Assembly: GCA_963708725.1 (NCBI GenBank)
Contig: CAVPTL010000015.1
Coordinates: forward strand, 1 to 61,404
Direction of reading: 5' to 3'
Length of the DNA stretch: 61,404 bases
From: CAVPTL01 sp963708725
Lineage (GTDB): Bacteria > Actinomycetota > Thermoleophilia > Gaiellales > JAICJC01
The position numbers and the translations under genes are program-made. Below are positions 1-7,778 of the stretch, one piece after another. Positions within the stretch are counted from its first letter, which is position 1. Each line of letters begins with the position of its first letter. Below the pieces are notes generated by a model. That model had not been told where the DNA came from and did not search any database. It was given only the letters and a program-made list of their open reading frames with translations.

Positions 1-476
1 TCCAGGTCGAACCGGCCCGGTCGTTCGTCTTCGATCAGTGCGTATCCGAGACTGGGAACGTCGTGGGAGGTCGCAAACGCCTCGATCCGAAACCCCTCGT
101 GCCCGATCCAGTCCGACGGGTTCAGCTCCACGAGGTCGAGGTCGTATGGCACTCGCCCGATCACCGGGTGCAGCGTGTGCATGAGCGCTTCGAGGCCGTC
201 CGGCCCGTACAGTCGCAGAGGTGCTTCGCGGCCGCGCAGTGCGAACGTCTTGAGCATCCCTGGCAGCCCGAGGTAGTGGTCTGCGTGCCAGTGGGAGATC
301 AGGATCTCGTCGACGTCTACGAGCCCGGCGCCCGAACGAAGCAGCTGGCGCTGTGTCCCCTCGCCGCAGTCGACGAGCAGCGCCAATCCGCCACGACGGA
401 TGAGCACCGCCGGCAGGCCGCGTTGGGTGGTGGGCGCGGCACCCGCCGTCCCGAGAAAAAGCACGCTGAGATCCAC
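1..476 (-). CDS. rnz: Ribonuclease Z (tRNA 3'-processing endonuclease), 3' end outside the window
   Basis: This is a metallo-beta-lactamase-fold endonuclease that trims 3' trailers from pre-tRNAs in the cytoplasm. About 158 N-terminal residues are present; the C-terminal part lies beyond base 1. Reading from a GTG at 476, the protein begins VDLSVLFLGTAGAAPT, the usual RNase Z opening. The zinc motif SHWHADHYLGLPGML (HxHxDH) follows at about residue 60. No ATG is available near this position, so GTG is the likely start. The gene lies 78 bp downstream of the small LysM operon on the same strand and could be co-transcribed with it. The family call is secure; substrate range cannot be judged from the fragment. 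Confidence 0.88.
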   Translation of the reverse strand, partial: MDLSVLFLGTAGAAPTTQRGLPAVLIRRGGLALLVDCGEGTQRQLLRSGAGLVDVDEILISHWHADHYLGLPGMLKTFALRGREAPLRLYGPDGLEALMHTLHPVIGRVPYDLDLVELNPSDWIGHEGFRIEAFATSHDVPSLGYALIEDERPGRFDL

Positions 477-554
477 CCGGCAACTCTAGATGAGGCTCGA
501 ACCGCCGACGGCCGTGACCGGTCGCCGGAGCGATCGGTCACGCGTGTCTGCGGC

Positions 555-812
555 TCAGGCCGACGCCGGCGTTGCGTGCAACGGGATCAACGGCGCTGCC
601 GGAGCGGCCGGATCCTCAGGAGGTGCTGCCATCACGAGCATTGCCCGGTGAAGGAACACCTCGAGGTCGAACGGTGCGGGATCCTCGGAGCTCGTGACGA
701 GCCTGAGCTGAGGTCGCATCGGTGGCTCGTATTCGGTCGCGTCGTACACGTAGTCGAAGCGGTCACGACGGCGATCAGCCAGCACTATGACGTTGTCAGG
801 AAGAGCGTTCAT
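555..812 (-). CDS. Small hypothetical protein, translationally coupled to the LysM protein
   Basis: An 85-residue protein of no family I recognise. It has a charged N-terminal half (RRRDRFDYVYDATEY) and an Ala/Pro-rich tail, with no signal peptide and no convincing membrane segment. Its ATG overlaps the TGA of the upstream LysM gene (ATGA), so the two are almost certainly one operon and share the LexA-type control region upstream. The function is unknown; a cytoplasmic partner of the LysM protein is the simplest inference. Confidence 0.6.
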   Translation of the reverse strand: MNALPDNVIVLADRRRDRFDYVYDATEYEPPMRPQLRLVTSSEDPAPFDLEVFLHRAMLVMAAPPEDPAAPAAPLIPLHATPASA

Positions 813-1075
813 GGAAGCAGAATCACCTGGCCTGGGACGATGTTGGTGTCGTTGAGTTGATTGGCCTGCTCAATCTGGAACACGGCCTTTCGAGGATCGT
901 TCGTGTGGTAGTGGGTCGATGCGATCGACCACAGCGTCTCCCCCGGTTTCACCAGATGGCGTCCCGGGCGTGAGGCGCCGGAAGAGGCCGGGGCGATCGC
1001 GAGCATGAGCAGGGCGATCGCAGCGAACAGGACGAGAACTGACGTGAAATGGCGATATGTGAGTGAGGCGAACAT
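809..1075 (-). CDS. Small membrane-anchored LysM protein, YneA-like SOS division-suppressor candidate
   Basis: An 88-residue protein with an N-terminal transmembrane or signal segment (about residues 10-33) followed by one LysM domain (about 40-88: VKPGETLWSIAS ... NIVPGQVILLP). LysM binds peptidoglycan, so the domain should lie outside the membrane. Known SOS-induced division suppressors (YneA of Bacillus, Rv2719c of Mycobacterium) are small proteins of this architecture, usually encoded next to lexA. Here lexA is not in view, but two CGAAC-N4-GTTCG boxes lie upstream, one covering the start codon. The architecture and boxes are seen directly; the division-suppressor role is inferred. Confidence 0.8.
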   Translation of the reverse strand: MFASLTYRHFTSVLVLFAAIALLMLAIAPASSGASRPGRHLVKPGETLWSIASTHYHTNDPRKAVFQIEQANQLNDTNIVPGQVILLP

Positions 1076-1082
1076 GTGTTCG
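1069..1082. promoter_or_regulatory. LexA/SOS box 1 (LysM operon)
   Basis: CGAACATGTGTTCG is a perfect 14-bp dyad matching the Gram-positive SOS consensus (CGAAC-N4-GTTCG). It overlaps the ATG of the LysM gene at 1073-1075, so a bound repressor would sit on the translation start region. It lies 26 bp centre to centre from box 2. Confidence 0.8.
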
Positions 1083-1094
1083 GGGGAGTGTAGG

Positions 1095-1108
1095 CGAACA
1101 GGTGTTCG
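1095..1108. promoter_or_regulatory. LexA/SOS box 2 (between LysM operon and folP)
   Basis: CGAACAGGTGTTCG, with CGAAC and GTTCG arms, is a second SOS-type box. It lies 20 bp upstream of the LysM start codon and 30 bp upstream of the divergent folP-like GTG, so it could influence both directions. Together with box 1 it forms a double operator. Confidence 0.8.
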
Positions 1109-1137
1109 ATGTCAAGGACGGGTAGTCTTTCCCGCTT

Positions 1138-1962
1138 GTGACCATCCAATTCGCCCATCGCGCCCTGCCCTCTGGCGGCCCGCCGACGGTCATGGGGATC
1201 GTGAATGTCACGCCCGACTCGTTCTATGACCACGGTGCCACCGCCGCTCCGAGCGACGCTGTGGCGCACGGGCTGGGACTGCTCGAACGCGGGGCCGGTG
1301 CTCTCGACATCGGTGGGATGACGGCCCAACCGGGGGCCGAGATCACCACGTCGGAGGAGATCGATCGCGTGGTCCCGGTGATCTCGGCGATACGGGCGCA
1401 GACAGACGCGGTGATCTCGGTCGACACCTACCGTGCGCCGGTTGCCCGCGCAGCGCTCACCGCCGGCGCCGACCTCGTCAACGACCACACCGGCCTGAGC
1501 GACCCCGAGATGATGGCCGCTGTCGCAGACGCCGGCGCGGGCCTGGTCATCACCCACCTCGGACTCAAGCCGAAGCAGGCTCGTACCGGCACGTACTCGA
1601 TCACGGTCGATGCGATCGCCGAGTTCTTGACCACGCGGGCCGAGGCGGCGGTCGCCGCTGGGGTCGCGAAAGGTGGGATTCTGATCGATCCCGGTCTCGG
1701 GTTTGGCAAGGACACCGACACCGACCTGGAGACGCTCAGACGGCTGACTGACCTCGTCGGACTTGGCTACCCACTGCTTTTGGCCTGTTCACACAAGGAG
1801 GTGACCGCCGCGCCGCTGGGACTTCCGGAATCGTCGCTCGAAGGCACCGCGGCGGTTGCGGCGATCGCGGCATTTCTGGGCGTGGCGGTGCTGCGCCTCC
1901 ACGACCTGCCGTCGATGGCTCACGCCGCGCGCATGGGCTGGCTCATGCGCCGCGGTGAATAA
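1138..1962 (+). CDS. folP: Dihydropteroate synthase family protein (divergent FolP)
   Basis: A 274-residue TIM-barrel protein of the DHPS family, which joins p-aminobenzoate to the pterin pyrophosphate in folate synthesis. Visible motifs: MGIVNVTPDSFYDHG near the N-terminus, DIGGMTAQPGAE (loop 2), SVDTYRAPVARAAL, and LIDPGLGFGKDTDTDLETL. Two canonical sites differ: loop 2 reads TAQPGA instead of STRPGA, and the C-terminal SRKSF-type motif reads SHKEV, although the Lys is kept. This is more like the FolP2 group, whose mycobacterial member is reported not to act as a DHPS, so enzymatic activity is uncertain. The start is GTG. The TAA stop lies inside a palindromic repeat. Confidence 0.8.
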   Translation: MTIQFAHRALPSGGPPTVMGIVNVTPDSFYDHGATAAPSDAVAHGLGLLERGAGALDIGGMTAQPGAEITTSEEIDRVVPVISAIRAQTDAVISVDTYRAPVARAALTAGADLVNDHTGLSDPEMMAAVADAGAGLVITHLGLKPKQARTGTYSITVDAIAEFLTTRAEAAVAAGVAKGGILIDPGLGFGKDTDTDLETLRRLTDLVGLGYPLLLACSHKEVTAAPLGLPESSLEGTAAVAAIAAFLGVAVLRLHDLPSMAHAARMGWLMRRGE

Positions 1963-1983
1963 CGGTGCCTGGCACCGCTATTC
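1957..1983. repeat. Palindromic repeat copy 1 (diverged), probable bidirectional terminator
   Basis: 13-bp arms GAATAACGGTGCC and GGCACCGCTATTC flank a central T, with one mismatch. It lies between the convergent folP-like and M29 genes, contains the folP stop codon, and ends 5 bp before the M29 stop. It is related to the identical copies at 20570 and 34674. Confidence 0.75.
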
Positions 1984-1987
1984 AGGC

Positions 1988-3127
1988 TCAGGTGGTTGGT
2001 GGAGCGAGCGAGGGCTCGAAGAATGACGGAAGGAACGCACCGTCGCGGTAGACCAGCTCGCCGTCGGCGTGGATCTCGCCGCCGCTGCGCAGATCGCGAA
2101 CCATGTCCCAGTGAAGCGCTGACTTGTTGAGGCTGCCCGTGTCGGGATAGCCGACGCCGAGGGCCATGTGGCAGGTGCCGCCGATCTTCTCGTCAAACAG
2201 GATCTGCTTCGTGAACTGGGTGACGCCGTAGTTGGTGCCGATTGCCAGCTCGCCGAGCACCGACGCGCCATCGTCCATCGCAATCATCTGCTGCAGGTAG
2301 CTCTCGCCACTGGTCGCCTCGCTGTGTATGACCCTGCCGTTCTCGAACACCAGCCGAACGCCGTTGACCTCGCGGCCGCCGATGATCGCGGGGAACGAGA
2401 ACCGCACCTCACCGTTGGTCTCGTCTTCGACCGGACCGGTGAACACCTCGCCGTCGGGGAAGTTGCGCAGGCCCTGCGACGCGATCCAGGTGCGGCCGTT
2501 GACCCCGAGAGTGAGATCGGTGTCCTCCGCCAGCAGCCGAATGGTCGACACCTGCTCGAGCTTGGCCGTCAGGAGCTCGAGCTTTCGGCCGAACTCGCGC
2601 CAGGCGGCCACCGGGTCGTCGAGCTGGAGCCAACCCGCGCCGTAGACGAAATCCTCGTACGCGCTCAGTGACATATCCGAGTCCTGTGCGAATGCCGGGC
2701 ACGGATAGGCGGTCACACACCAGCGCAGGTCGCCGTCCGCCGAGCGGCGCATGAACCGATCGGTCACCGGTCGGACGGCAGCAGAGCGCCGCGCCATCAA
2801 CGACGGGTCGATCCCCGAGAGCTCCCGGGTGTTCCAGCTCGCGTGGATGCTGATGCGCGCGTCGATCGTGTTCATCTCGTCCAGGGCAAACGGCGGCAGC
2901 CAGTCGAGCTGATGTTCCTGAGCCTCGGTGAGAAATGCGTGATCGACGCCCTCGAGCGTGACGCGCACGTACGGGATTCCCCCGCGCCTGACGACCGACC
3001 CCGTGAGCTCGGCCAGAAGCGGCTCGGCCAGCGAGGGGCCGTGGATCATCACCAGATCGCCCTCGCCGACGGCGATCGAGTATTCGGCGATCAGCTCCGC
3101 CAGACGTCTGACGCGGGGATCGCTCAC
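1988..3127 (-). CDS. M29-family (AmpS-type) aminopeptidase, copy A
   Basis: A 379-residue cytoplasmic metallo-aminopeptidase of family M29 (AmpS, thermophilic aminopeptidase T), which removes N-terminal residues from peptides using two metal ions. The C-terminal metal region is intact: FDEKIGGTCHMALG followed by ALHWDMVRDLR with its H-x-D. The central NFPDGEVFTGP motif is also typical. The start is a GTG overlapping the stop of the upstream paralogue (GTGA), so the pair is translationally coupled. It is a tandem duplicate of the next gene, clearly diverged from it. It closes a five-gene cluster with the DgcN-like and epimerase genes. Confidence 0.9.
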   Translation of the reverse strand: MSDPRVRRLAELIAEYSIAVGEGDLVMIHGPSLAEPLLAELTGSVVRRGGIPYVRVTLEGVDHAFLTEAQEHQLDWLPPFALDEMNTIDARISIHASWNTRELSGIDPSLMARRSAAVRPVTDRFMRRSADGDLRWCVTAYPCPAFAQDSDMSLSAYEDFVYGAGWLQLDDPVAAWREFGRKLELLTAKLEQVSTIRLLAEDTDLTLGVNGRTWIASQGLRNFPDGEVFTGPVEDETNGEVRFSFPAIIGGREVNGVRLVFENGRVIHSEATSGESYLQQMIAMDDGASVLGELAIGTNYGVTQFTKQILFDEKIGGTCHMALGVGYPDTGSLNKSALHWDMVRDLRSGGEIHADGELVYRDGAFLPSFFEPSLAPPTT

Positions 3128-4236
3128 AGAAACCGGCCGTTCTCAAAGATCAGCTGGCCGTCGCCAAAGACCTGTGAGTCTGTCCGCAGGTCACACACCA
3201 TGTCCCAGTGGATGCCAGAGGGGTTGGTGCCGCCGGTCTCCGGGAACGCCATGCCCAGGGCCACATGGCAGGTGCCGCCGATTTTTTCGTCAAACAGGGT
3301 CTCACCCGTTGTGATCTGGATCTCGTCGTTGAGACCGAACGCGACCTCACCCAGGAACCTGGCGCCCTCATCGGTGTCCAGCGTCCGTTCGAGATGCTCC
3401 AAGCCGGCGTCGGCGTGGGTTTTGACCACTCGCCCGTTCTCGAACCACAGTCGCGCCCCGGCCACGCGCTTGCCGGAGTAGGTGCTCGGAAACGAGAACG
3501 CGATCGTGCCTTCGGTGGCGCCGTGATGCGGGCTCGTGAACACCTCGCCGTCGGGGAAATTGTCCCGGCCGTCGGCGTTGATCCACGGGCGTCCCGCGAC
3601 GTTCACCGTCAGGTCGGTGTCGGGGCCGACGATCCTGATCTCGCTGAACTCAGCGAGGCGATCGGCGACCACCTGCTGATCGGCGGAGCGTTTCCGCCAA
3701 TACGCCACCGGGTCATCGTCACCGAGGTGGCCGGCGGAATACACGAAGTCCTCCCAGTCGGGCAGTGACATGCCCGCCTCTTGCGCAGACGCCTGACACG
3801 GATAGAGCGTGCCGCACCAGCTGTTCTCGCCATGCATCTGACGCTCTGAGAGACGTTGGTCGAGCCCCGCGGTTGCGGCCGCGCGCAGCGCCAGCTTATG
3901 CGACGGCACCTGACTCAGGTACCGGAGATTTTCGTGGGCCCAGATCGAGAGAATCTTGTCGGGCAGCTCGACGTCGAGGCGGTCGAGTGGGGTCACGGTC
4001 TCGAGCTGCGCCGCGGTCGACTCTTCCAGCCGGACAGCGTCGACAGATTCGAGTGAGGCGCGAAGGACGACGTGGCCGCCCATTCGCGTCACCGTCCGCA
4101 CGATTTCGACTACGAGCGGCTGTGCGATCGCAGGCGTGTACACCATCACCAGATCCCGAGGCTGTACGTCGAGTGAGTACCGGCACAACAGGTCGGCGAG
4201 GCTTTGTAGTCGGTCGTCGGTCAACTGCCGGGGCAT
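3124..4236 (-). CDS. M29-family (AmpS-type) aminopeptidase, copy B
   Basis: A 370-residue M29 metallo-aminopeptidase paralogous to the gene downstream. It carries the same metal region (FDEKIGGTCHVALG, GIHWDMVCDLR) and NFPDGEVFTSP. I place the start at ATG 4236 (MPRQLTDDRLQ) rather than at an upstream in-frame codon, because 4236 lies one base after the GNAT stop (TAA-T-ATG) and matches the paralogue's N-terminus. Having two adjacent enzymes suggests different peptide specificities, but the sequence does not show which. Confidence 0.88.
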   Translation of the reverse strand: MPRQLTDDRLQSLADLLCRYSLDVQPRDLVMVYTPAIAQPLVVEIVRTVTRMGGHVVLRASLESVDAVRLEESTAAQLETVTPLDRLDVELPDKILSIWAHENLRYLSQVPSHKLALRAAATAGLDQRLSERQMHGENSWCGTLYPCQASAQEAGMSLPDWEDFVYSAGHLGDDDPVAYWRKRSADQQVVADRLAEFSEIRIVGPDTDLTVNVAGRPWINADGRDNFPDGEVFTSPHHGATEGTIAFSFPSTYSGKRVAGARLWFENGRVVKTHADAGLEHLERTLDTDEGARFLGEVAFGLNDEIQITTGETLFDEKIGGTCHVALGMAFPETGGTNPSGIHWDMVCDLRTDSQVFGDGQLIFENGRFL

Positions 4237-4237
4237 A

Positions 4238-4684
4238 TTACTCGCCAACCAGGCGACTGAAGTACACACGCGCGAACCCCTGCTCCCGGCGCCGATCGAT
4301 CTCGCGATATCCCAGGCGCGTGTAGAGCGCGATGTTCTCGGTCATGAGCTCGTGCGTGTACAGCCGTACCTCCCCCAACTCCCGTTCGCGGGCGGTGTCC
4401 AACGCGAACTCGAGCAGCTGCTTTCCGAGGCCGGCGCCCTGCCGCCGCGGGTCCACCGCGACGTTCTCGATCTCGAGGTAGCCAGCATGGTTTACGAGCA
4501 CGATCACACCGGCGAGACCGCTCTCACCACCAACCACGAACGACTCGCACCGCGCGATCTCAGCGGCGTGGTCAGCATCCATCGGCGCCGGACGCCGCCC
4601 GATCCGCGGCACGTATGCCGCATAGGCGCGTTCGACCAGATCGGTGATGGCCGCGGCGTCGGCCGCCACGGCGGCGCGAATCAC
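4238..4684 (-). CDS. GNAT-family N-acetyltransferase
   Basis: A 148-residue single-domain GNAT. The acetyl-CoA motif A is clear: YLEIENVAVDPRRQGAGLGKQLL (Q/RxxGxG/A), followed by the NIALYTRLGY motif B. GNATs move an acetyl group from acetyl-CoA to an amine; the acceptor is unknown. Its GTG start overlaps the DgcN-like stop (GTGA), and its own stop precedes the M29 gene by one base, so it belongs to the same transcript. Sitting between a putative D-glutamate N-acetyltransferase and two peptidases, it may act on an amino acid or peptide, but this is inference. Confidence 0.85.
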   Translation of the reverse strand: MIRAAVAADAAAITDLVERAYAAYVPRIGRRPAPMDADHAAEIARCESFVVGGESGLAGVIVLVNHAGYLEIENVAVDPRRQGAGLGKQLLEFALDTARERELGEVRLYTHELMTENIALYTRLGYREIDRRREQGFARVYFSRLVGE

Positions 4685-5727
4685 TCGCCCGTGGCCGCGA
4701 GCACCGCGTCGAGCAGGCGCCCCGCACCAAACCGCACCGGGTCGTCGGTAACCAGTCCCGTCCGCTCGGAGTACTCCTCGATCGCCGCTCGCGCCGAGTG
4801 CTCATCCATCCGGTTGGTCTTGAGGGCCAGCGCAACCACCGATGCGGGACGTACGAACTGCGTGACCCGCTCGTTGTCGGCAATCAGCTCCTCGATCGGT
4901 GGGATCACCATCCGAGGATTGCCGTCGATCGTCGCGCGCCCCGGCTCGTGGACGAACAGCAGGGCATGCGGTGCGCTGCCATGAATCAGTCCGGTCGTGA
5001 CCCCTGAATAGAACGGGTGGTTGATCGCTCCCTGCCCTTCGATCCACAGCAACGCCCCGTCTCCCGCCCGGGCATGACCTTCGAGTACGAGTCGCTCGGC
5101 CGCACCCGCGATGTAGTCCGAGACCACCTCGTCGACGGCTATCCCCCACCCGCCGATCGCGATTCCCGTCTGCCCGGTGGGCACAAACTGCGAGGCCACG
5201 CCGCGCCTGCGCGCTTCGCGGTCGAGTTCCAGGCACACCGTCATCTTGCCAAGGCCGCAGTCTGAGCCGACCGCAAGCACGGTGCGAGCGGCGACGTCGA
5301 GATTGGCGAGCGTCGGGACGTTGAGATCGGTCGGGGGCCGGCGCAGGTCGCGGATCTCACTGCCGCCCGCCACCGCCGCAGGAGCCAGCTCGGGATCGTT
5401 GGCGAGAAAGTCGTGGAGGCCGTTCTCGACGTCCAGACCGCGCTCGAGCGCCTCCTTGACGACCGCCCGAAACGACGGCGGCAGCTTCCCGCCCGCCGGC
5501 GCGACGCCGATCAGGAGGGTGTCGGGATTCTCGCCGAGCGTCTCGGCAAGCGTGGCGACGATCGGCACGCGATCGGTCATGCCTGGTATCGCGTCGGCGG
5601 AAGTCAGTCCCGCACGGGTCGAATCGATCACCGCGACGGTGACGGCGTCGGCGTAGCGCATCACGCCGGTCGCGGTCTTTGCGTCCTCGTCAAACTCGCC
5701 CTCGCACAACATCACATAGCGCTTCAT
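4681..5727 (-). CDS. DUF1611 (DgcN-like) P-loop protein, putative D-glutamate N-acetyltransferase
   Basis: A 348-residue DUF1611 protein. A P-loop-like motif (VGSDCGLGKMTVCLEL, near residue 165) and the following IEGQGAINHPFYSGVT and HEPGR segments are family hallmarks. In marine Proteobacteria a DUF1611 member, DgcN, has been described as a D-glutamate N-acetyltransferase acting with a dipeptide-epimerase-like racemase, DgcA. The same pairing occurs here: this gene overlaps the epimerase stop (ATGA). I chose ATG 5727 over ATG 5733 because GGAG lies 8 nt before 5727 but only 2 nt before 5733. Function by analogy is moderately supported; the substrate is unproven. Confidence 0.75.
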   Translation of the reverse strand: MKRYVMLCEGEFDEDAKTATGVMRYADAVTVAVIDSTRAGLTSADAIPGMTDRVPIVATLAETLGENPDTLLIGVAPAGGKLPPSFRAVVKEALERGLDVENGLHDFLANDPELAPAAVAGGSEIRDLRRPPTDLNVPTLANLDVAARTVLAVGSDCGLGKMTVCLELDREARRRGVASQFVPTGQTGIAIGGWGIAVDEVVSDYIAGAAERLVLEGHARAGDGALLWIEGQGAINHPFYSGVTTGLIHGSAPHALLFVHEPGRATIDGNPRMVIPPIEELIADNERVTQFVRPASVVALALKTNRMDEHSARAAIEEYSERTGLVTDDPVRFGAGRLLDAVLAATGE

Positions 5728-6746
5728 GGCCATTGCTCCAGAGGCGTTACTCCCAGCCCGGGGCCGGGGCCTGGCTCGACCCGGCCGTCGCTGAACCCGA
5801 GCCCCTCGAAGAAGTCGTTGGCGTTCAGCAGGTGACCATCGAGATCGACCACGTCGACCAGCGGTGAGATCGCGGCGGCCTGGGCGATACCCAGCGACGA
5901 CTCGTTCATGCACCCGAGCATGATCAGCAGATCGAGCGCGCGGGCGGCGTGGATCATGCGCAGCGCCTCGCGGATGCCGCCGGTCTTCGTCAGCTTGATG
6001 TTGACGCCGTTGGCATGTCCGGCCGCGGGCGCGATGTCAGCCAGGGTGTGGCAGCTCTCGTCCAAAACGATCGGGATGGGGAGATCCAGCGCGTACAACG
6101 CCGCATATCCTGCGCGATCGGAGGCGTGCAAAGGCTGCTCGATCAGCTCGACCCCCAGCGCCACGAGCTCTTCCATCAGCGCCTGAGTTGTCTCGACCGT
6201 CCAGGCCTCGTTGGCATCCACTCGGATCAGCGCTGTCGGCGCCTCTCGGCGCACGGCGCGGACACGGTCGAGATCGTCGGGGCCGCCGACCTTGATCTTC
6301 AGCGCGTGGTAGCCAGCGGCACGACGGGCCCGGTCTGCGGTGCCCTCGACCGTGTCGATCGAGATGGTGTAGGAGGTCGGCGGGGGCACCGGATCCAGTC
6401 CCAGGATGCGATAGAGCGGCTGCCCACAGATCTTGCCGAGAAGATCGTGGAGGGCGCCGTCGAGCGCGCACTTCGCCCCCATCTCGCCCGGGAGTTGATT
6501 GACTCGGGCAAGGATGGCCTCGATCGCCAGCGGATCGTCCCCCAGCCGCGGCCCAAGACCCTCGAGAAAGGCCACGGCGCTCTCGACACTCTCGTTGTAG
6601 CGCTCGTCCGGCGCGCCCTCGCCATAGCCGGTCAAACCCTGCCATGTGACCGCCGTCTGCACGACCACCGACTCGGTGCTGGTACCGCGCGAGATCACGA
6701 ACGGCTCAGTGTGAACGAGGGTCGCGGTGCGCGTGTGGATCTCCAT
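5724..6746 (-). CDS. Enolase-superfamily epimerase (L-Ala-D/L-Glu epimerase or DgcA-like N-acetyl-Glu racemase)
   Basis: A 340-residue muconate-lactonizing/epimerase-type enolase-superfamily enzyme. Visible active-site elements: KIKVGG (KxK), RVDANEAW and IEQPL metal ligands, VLDESCH, NIKLTKTGG, and a late DLDGH. A D-x-D at this place binds the peptide amino group in L-Ala-D/L-Glu epimerases. It therefore either epimerises murein-derived dipeptides or racemises N-acetyl-D-glutamate as DgcA does. Coupling to a DgcN-like gene favours the second; two nearby aminopeptidases suit the first. GTG 6749 directly precedes ATG 6746 and is an alternative start. Confidence 0.82.
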   Translation of the reverse strand: MEIHTRTATLVHTEPFVISRGTSTESVVVQTAVTWQGLTGYGEGAPDERYNESVESAVAFLEGLGPRLGDDPLAIEAILARVNQLPGEMGAKCALDGALHDLLGKICGQPLYRILGLDPVPPPTSYTISIDTVEGTADRARRAAGYHALKIKVGGPDDLDRVRAVRREAPTALIRVDANEAWTVETTQALMEELVALGVELIEQPLHASDRAGYAALYALDLPIPIVLDESCHTLADIAPAAGHANGVNIKLTKTGGIREALRMIHAARALDLLIMLGCMNESSLGIAQAAAISPLVDVVDLDGHLLNANDFFEGLGFSDGRVEPGPGPGLGVTPLEQWP

Positions 6747-6783
6747 CACCGCGCGAGCCTAGCATTCCGCAAAGCTCTGACGT

Positions 6784-7557
6784 TCAGGCTACTGACGCGC
6801 TCTCCGCGCGAGTCCAAAAGCGCTCGAGAAGCGCCGCAAATCGATCGGGATCGAGCCGATATGGCGGCGAGAAATGACTGAACTGCGGCCACAGCTCCGC
6901 GACCGCGTTGGGGATCACCTCCACCATCCGACCGGCCAGAAGGGCGAACCGTGCACTGCTCTGCCCGCCGGTCACAACCAGCACAGGTACCTCGATCGCA
7001 GCGAGCTCGTCGCTGACAAAGCCGGTGTTGGCAAGCATCGCTTCCAGCATCTCGGTTCGCGCGCCCCACGCCGGCAACGGGGCTGTCGGGCTGGGGCGCG
7101 AGACCCCGGGCCGCATCAAGAGCGTGTTGAAGGCCTCGTTTCGCTGCTCACGCGGCAGCGCGTTCAGCTCGGCCATCGACCTCCGCCATTCCTCCTCAGC
7201 GGGATGCCAGTCGTCGTCGCCGATGACTGCGGGCTCGAGCACGGCGACGCTGAGCAGTGACTCACTGTGGCGAAGGGCGGTCGCGAGCGCAACGGTGGCT
7301 CCGGCCGAAAATCCGAACACGTGGTACCGCGAGAGCCCACCGGCCAGCGCTGCTGAGGCCACGGCCTCTGACTCCGTGTCGAGGCCGTAGGGAGCCTCCA
7401 GGTCGCGGCTCCAGATCTCGAGCTGCTTGAGGGTAACCGGGCGGCCGGTTGCCGAAACCCGCGCGGCGAACCGGGCCGAGGAACTGCCCGTAGGGCCGAT
7501 CGCCGACGGAGTGATCCAGACGACCGGTTCCCTCGGGGCGTGAGGCGTGGACAGCAC
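6784..7557 (-). CDS. Alpha/beta-hydrolase fold protein
   Basis: About 257 residues with the nucleophile elbow HVFGFSAGATVAL (GFSAG serine), the beta-strand VPVLVVTGG and a C-terminal QFSHFSPP holding the likely catalytic His. Substrate cannot be predicted. The frame stays open upstream to 7605, but that would run into the tRNA-Arg promoter. I therefore take GTG 7557 (VLSTPHAPREPVVW), though no strong ribosome-binding site precedes it. The gene is 37 bp upstream of the epimerase on the same strand and may be part of that operon. Confidence 0.7.
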   Translation of the reverse strand: MLSTPHAPREPVVWITPSAIGPTGSSSARFAARVSATGRPVTLKQLEIWSRDLEAPYGLDTESEAVASAALAGGLSRYHVFGFSAGATVALATALRHSESLLSVAVLEPAVIGDDDWHPAEEEWRRSMAELNALPREQRNEAFNTLLMRPGVSRPSPTAPLPAWGARTEMLEAMLANTGFVSDELAAIEVPVLVVTGGQSSARFALLAGRMVEVIPNAVAELWPQFSHFSPPYRLDPDRFAALLERFWTRAESASVA

Positions 7558-7593
7558 GCCGAGATGGTAGAGGGAGTGTGGGTGCGAACCCGG

Positions 7594-7599
7594 TACACT
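7594..7599 (+). promoter_or_regulatory. Probable -10 element of tRNA-Arg
   Basis: TACACT lies 13 bp before the tRNA 5' end, where a TANNNT -10 hexamer is expected. No convincing -35 box is visible. The same hexamer lies upstream of corA at 16497. Confidence 0.35.
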
Positions 7600-7612
7600 C
7601 AACACCTCGATC

Positions 7613-7685
7613 GCGCCTGTAGCTCAGGGGATAGAGCGTGCGCCTCCGGAGCGCAAGGTCGTAGGTTCGATTCCTACCAGGCGCA
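7613..7685 (+). tRNA. trnR-CCG: tRNA-Arg (anticodon CCG)
   Basis: A 73-nt cloverleaf. Acceptor arms GCGCCTG and CAGGCGC pair fully with discriminator A at 7685. The anticodon stem TGCGC/GCGCA encloses loop CTCCGGA, giving anticodon CCG, which reads CGG. The T arm contains GTTCGATTC. CCA is not encoded. A run of five T follows directly (7686-7690) and probably ends the transcript. Confidence 0.96.
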
Positions 7686-7778
7686 TTTTTGCGATGTCCT
7701 CCGAGACGGTCACGCGGACGCCTCTCCCCTGCGTTTCCGGGATAGTGTCGGGGACACCTACCTACGGAGGATCGCGCC

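Noticed and set aside
7558..7605. Longer N-terminus of the alpha/beta hydrolase
   Set aside because: It would extend into the tRNA-Arg promoter region and adds a non-conserved segment; GTG 7557 is more plausible.
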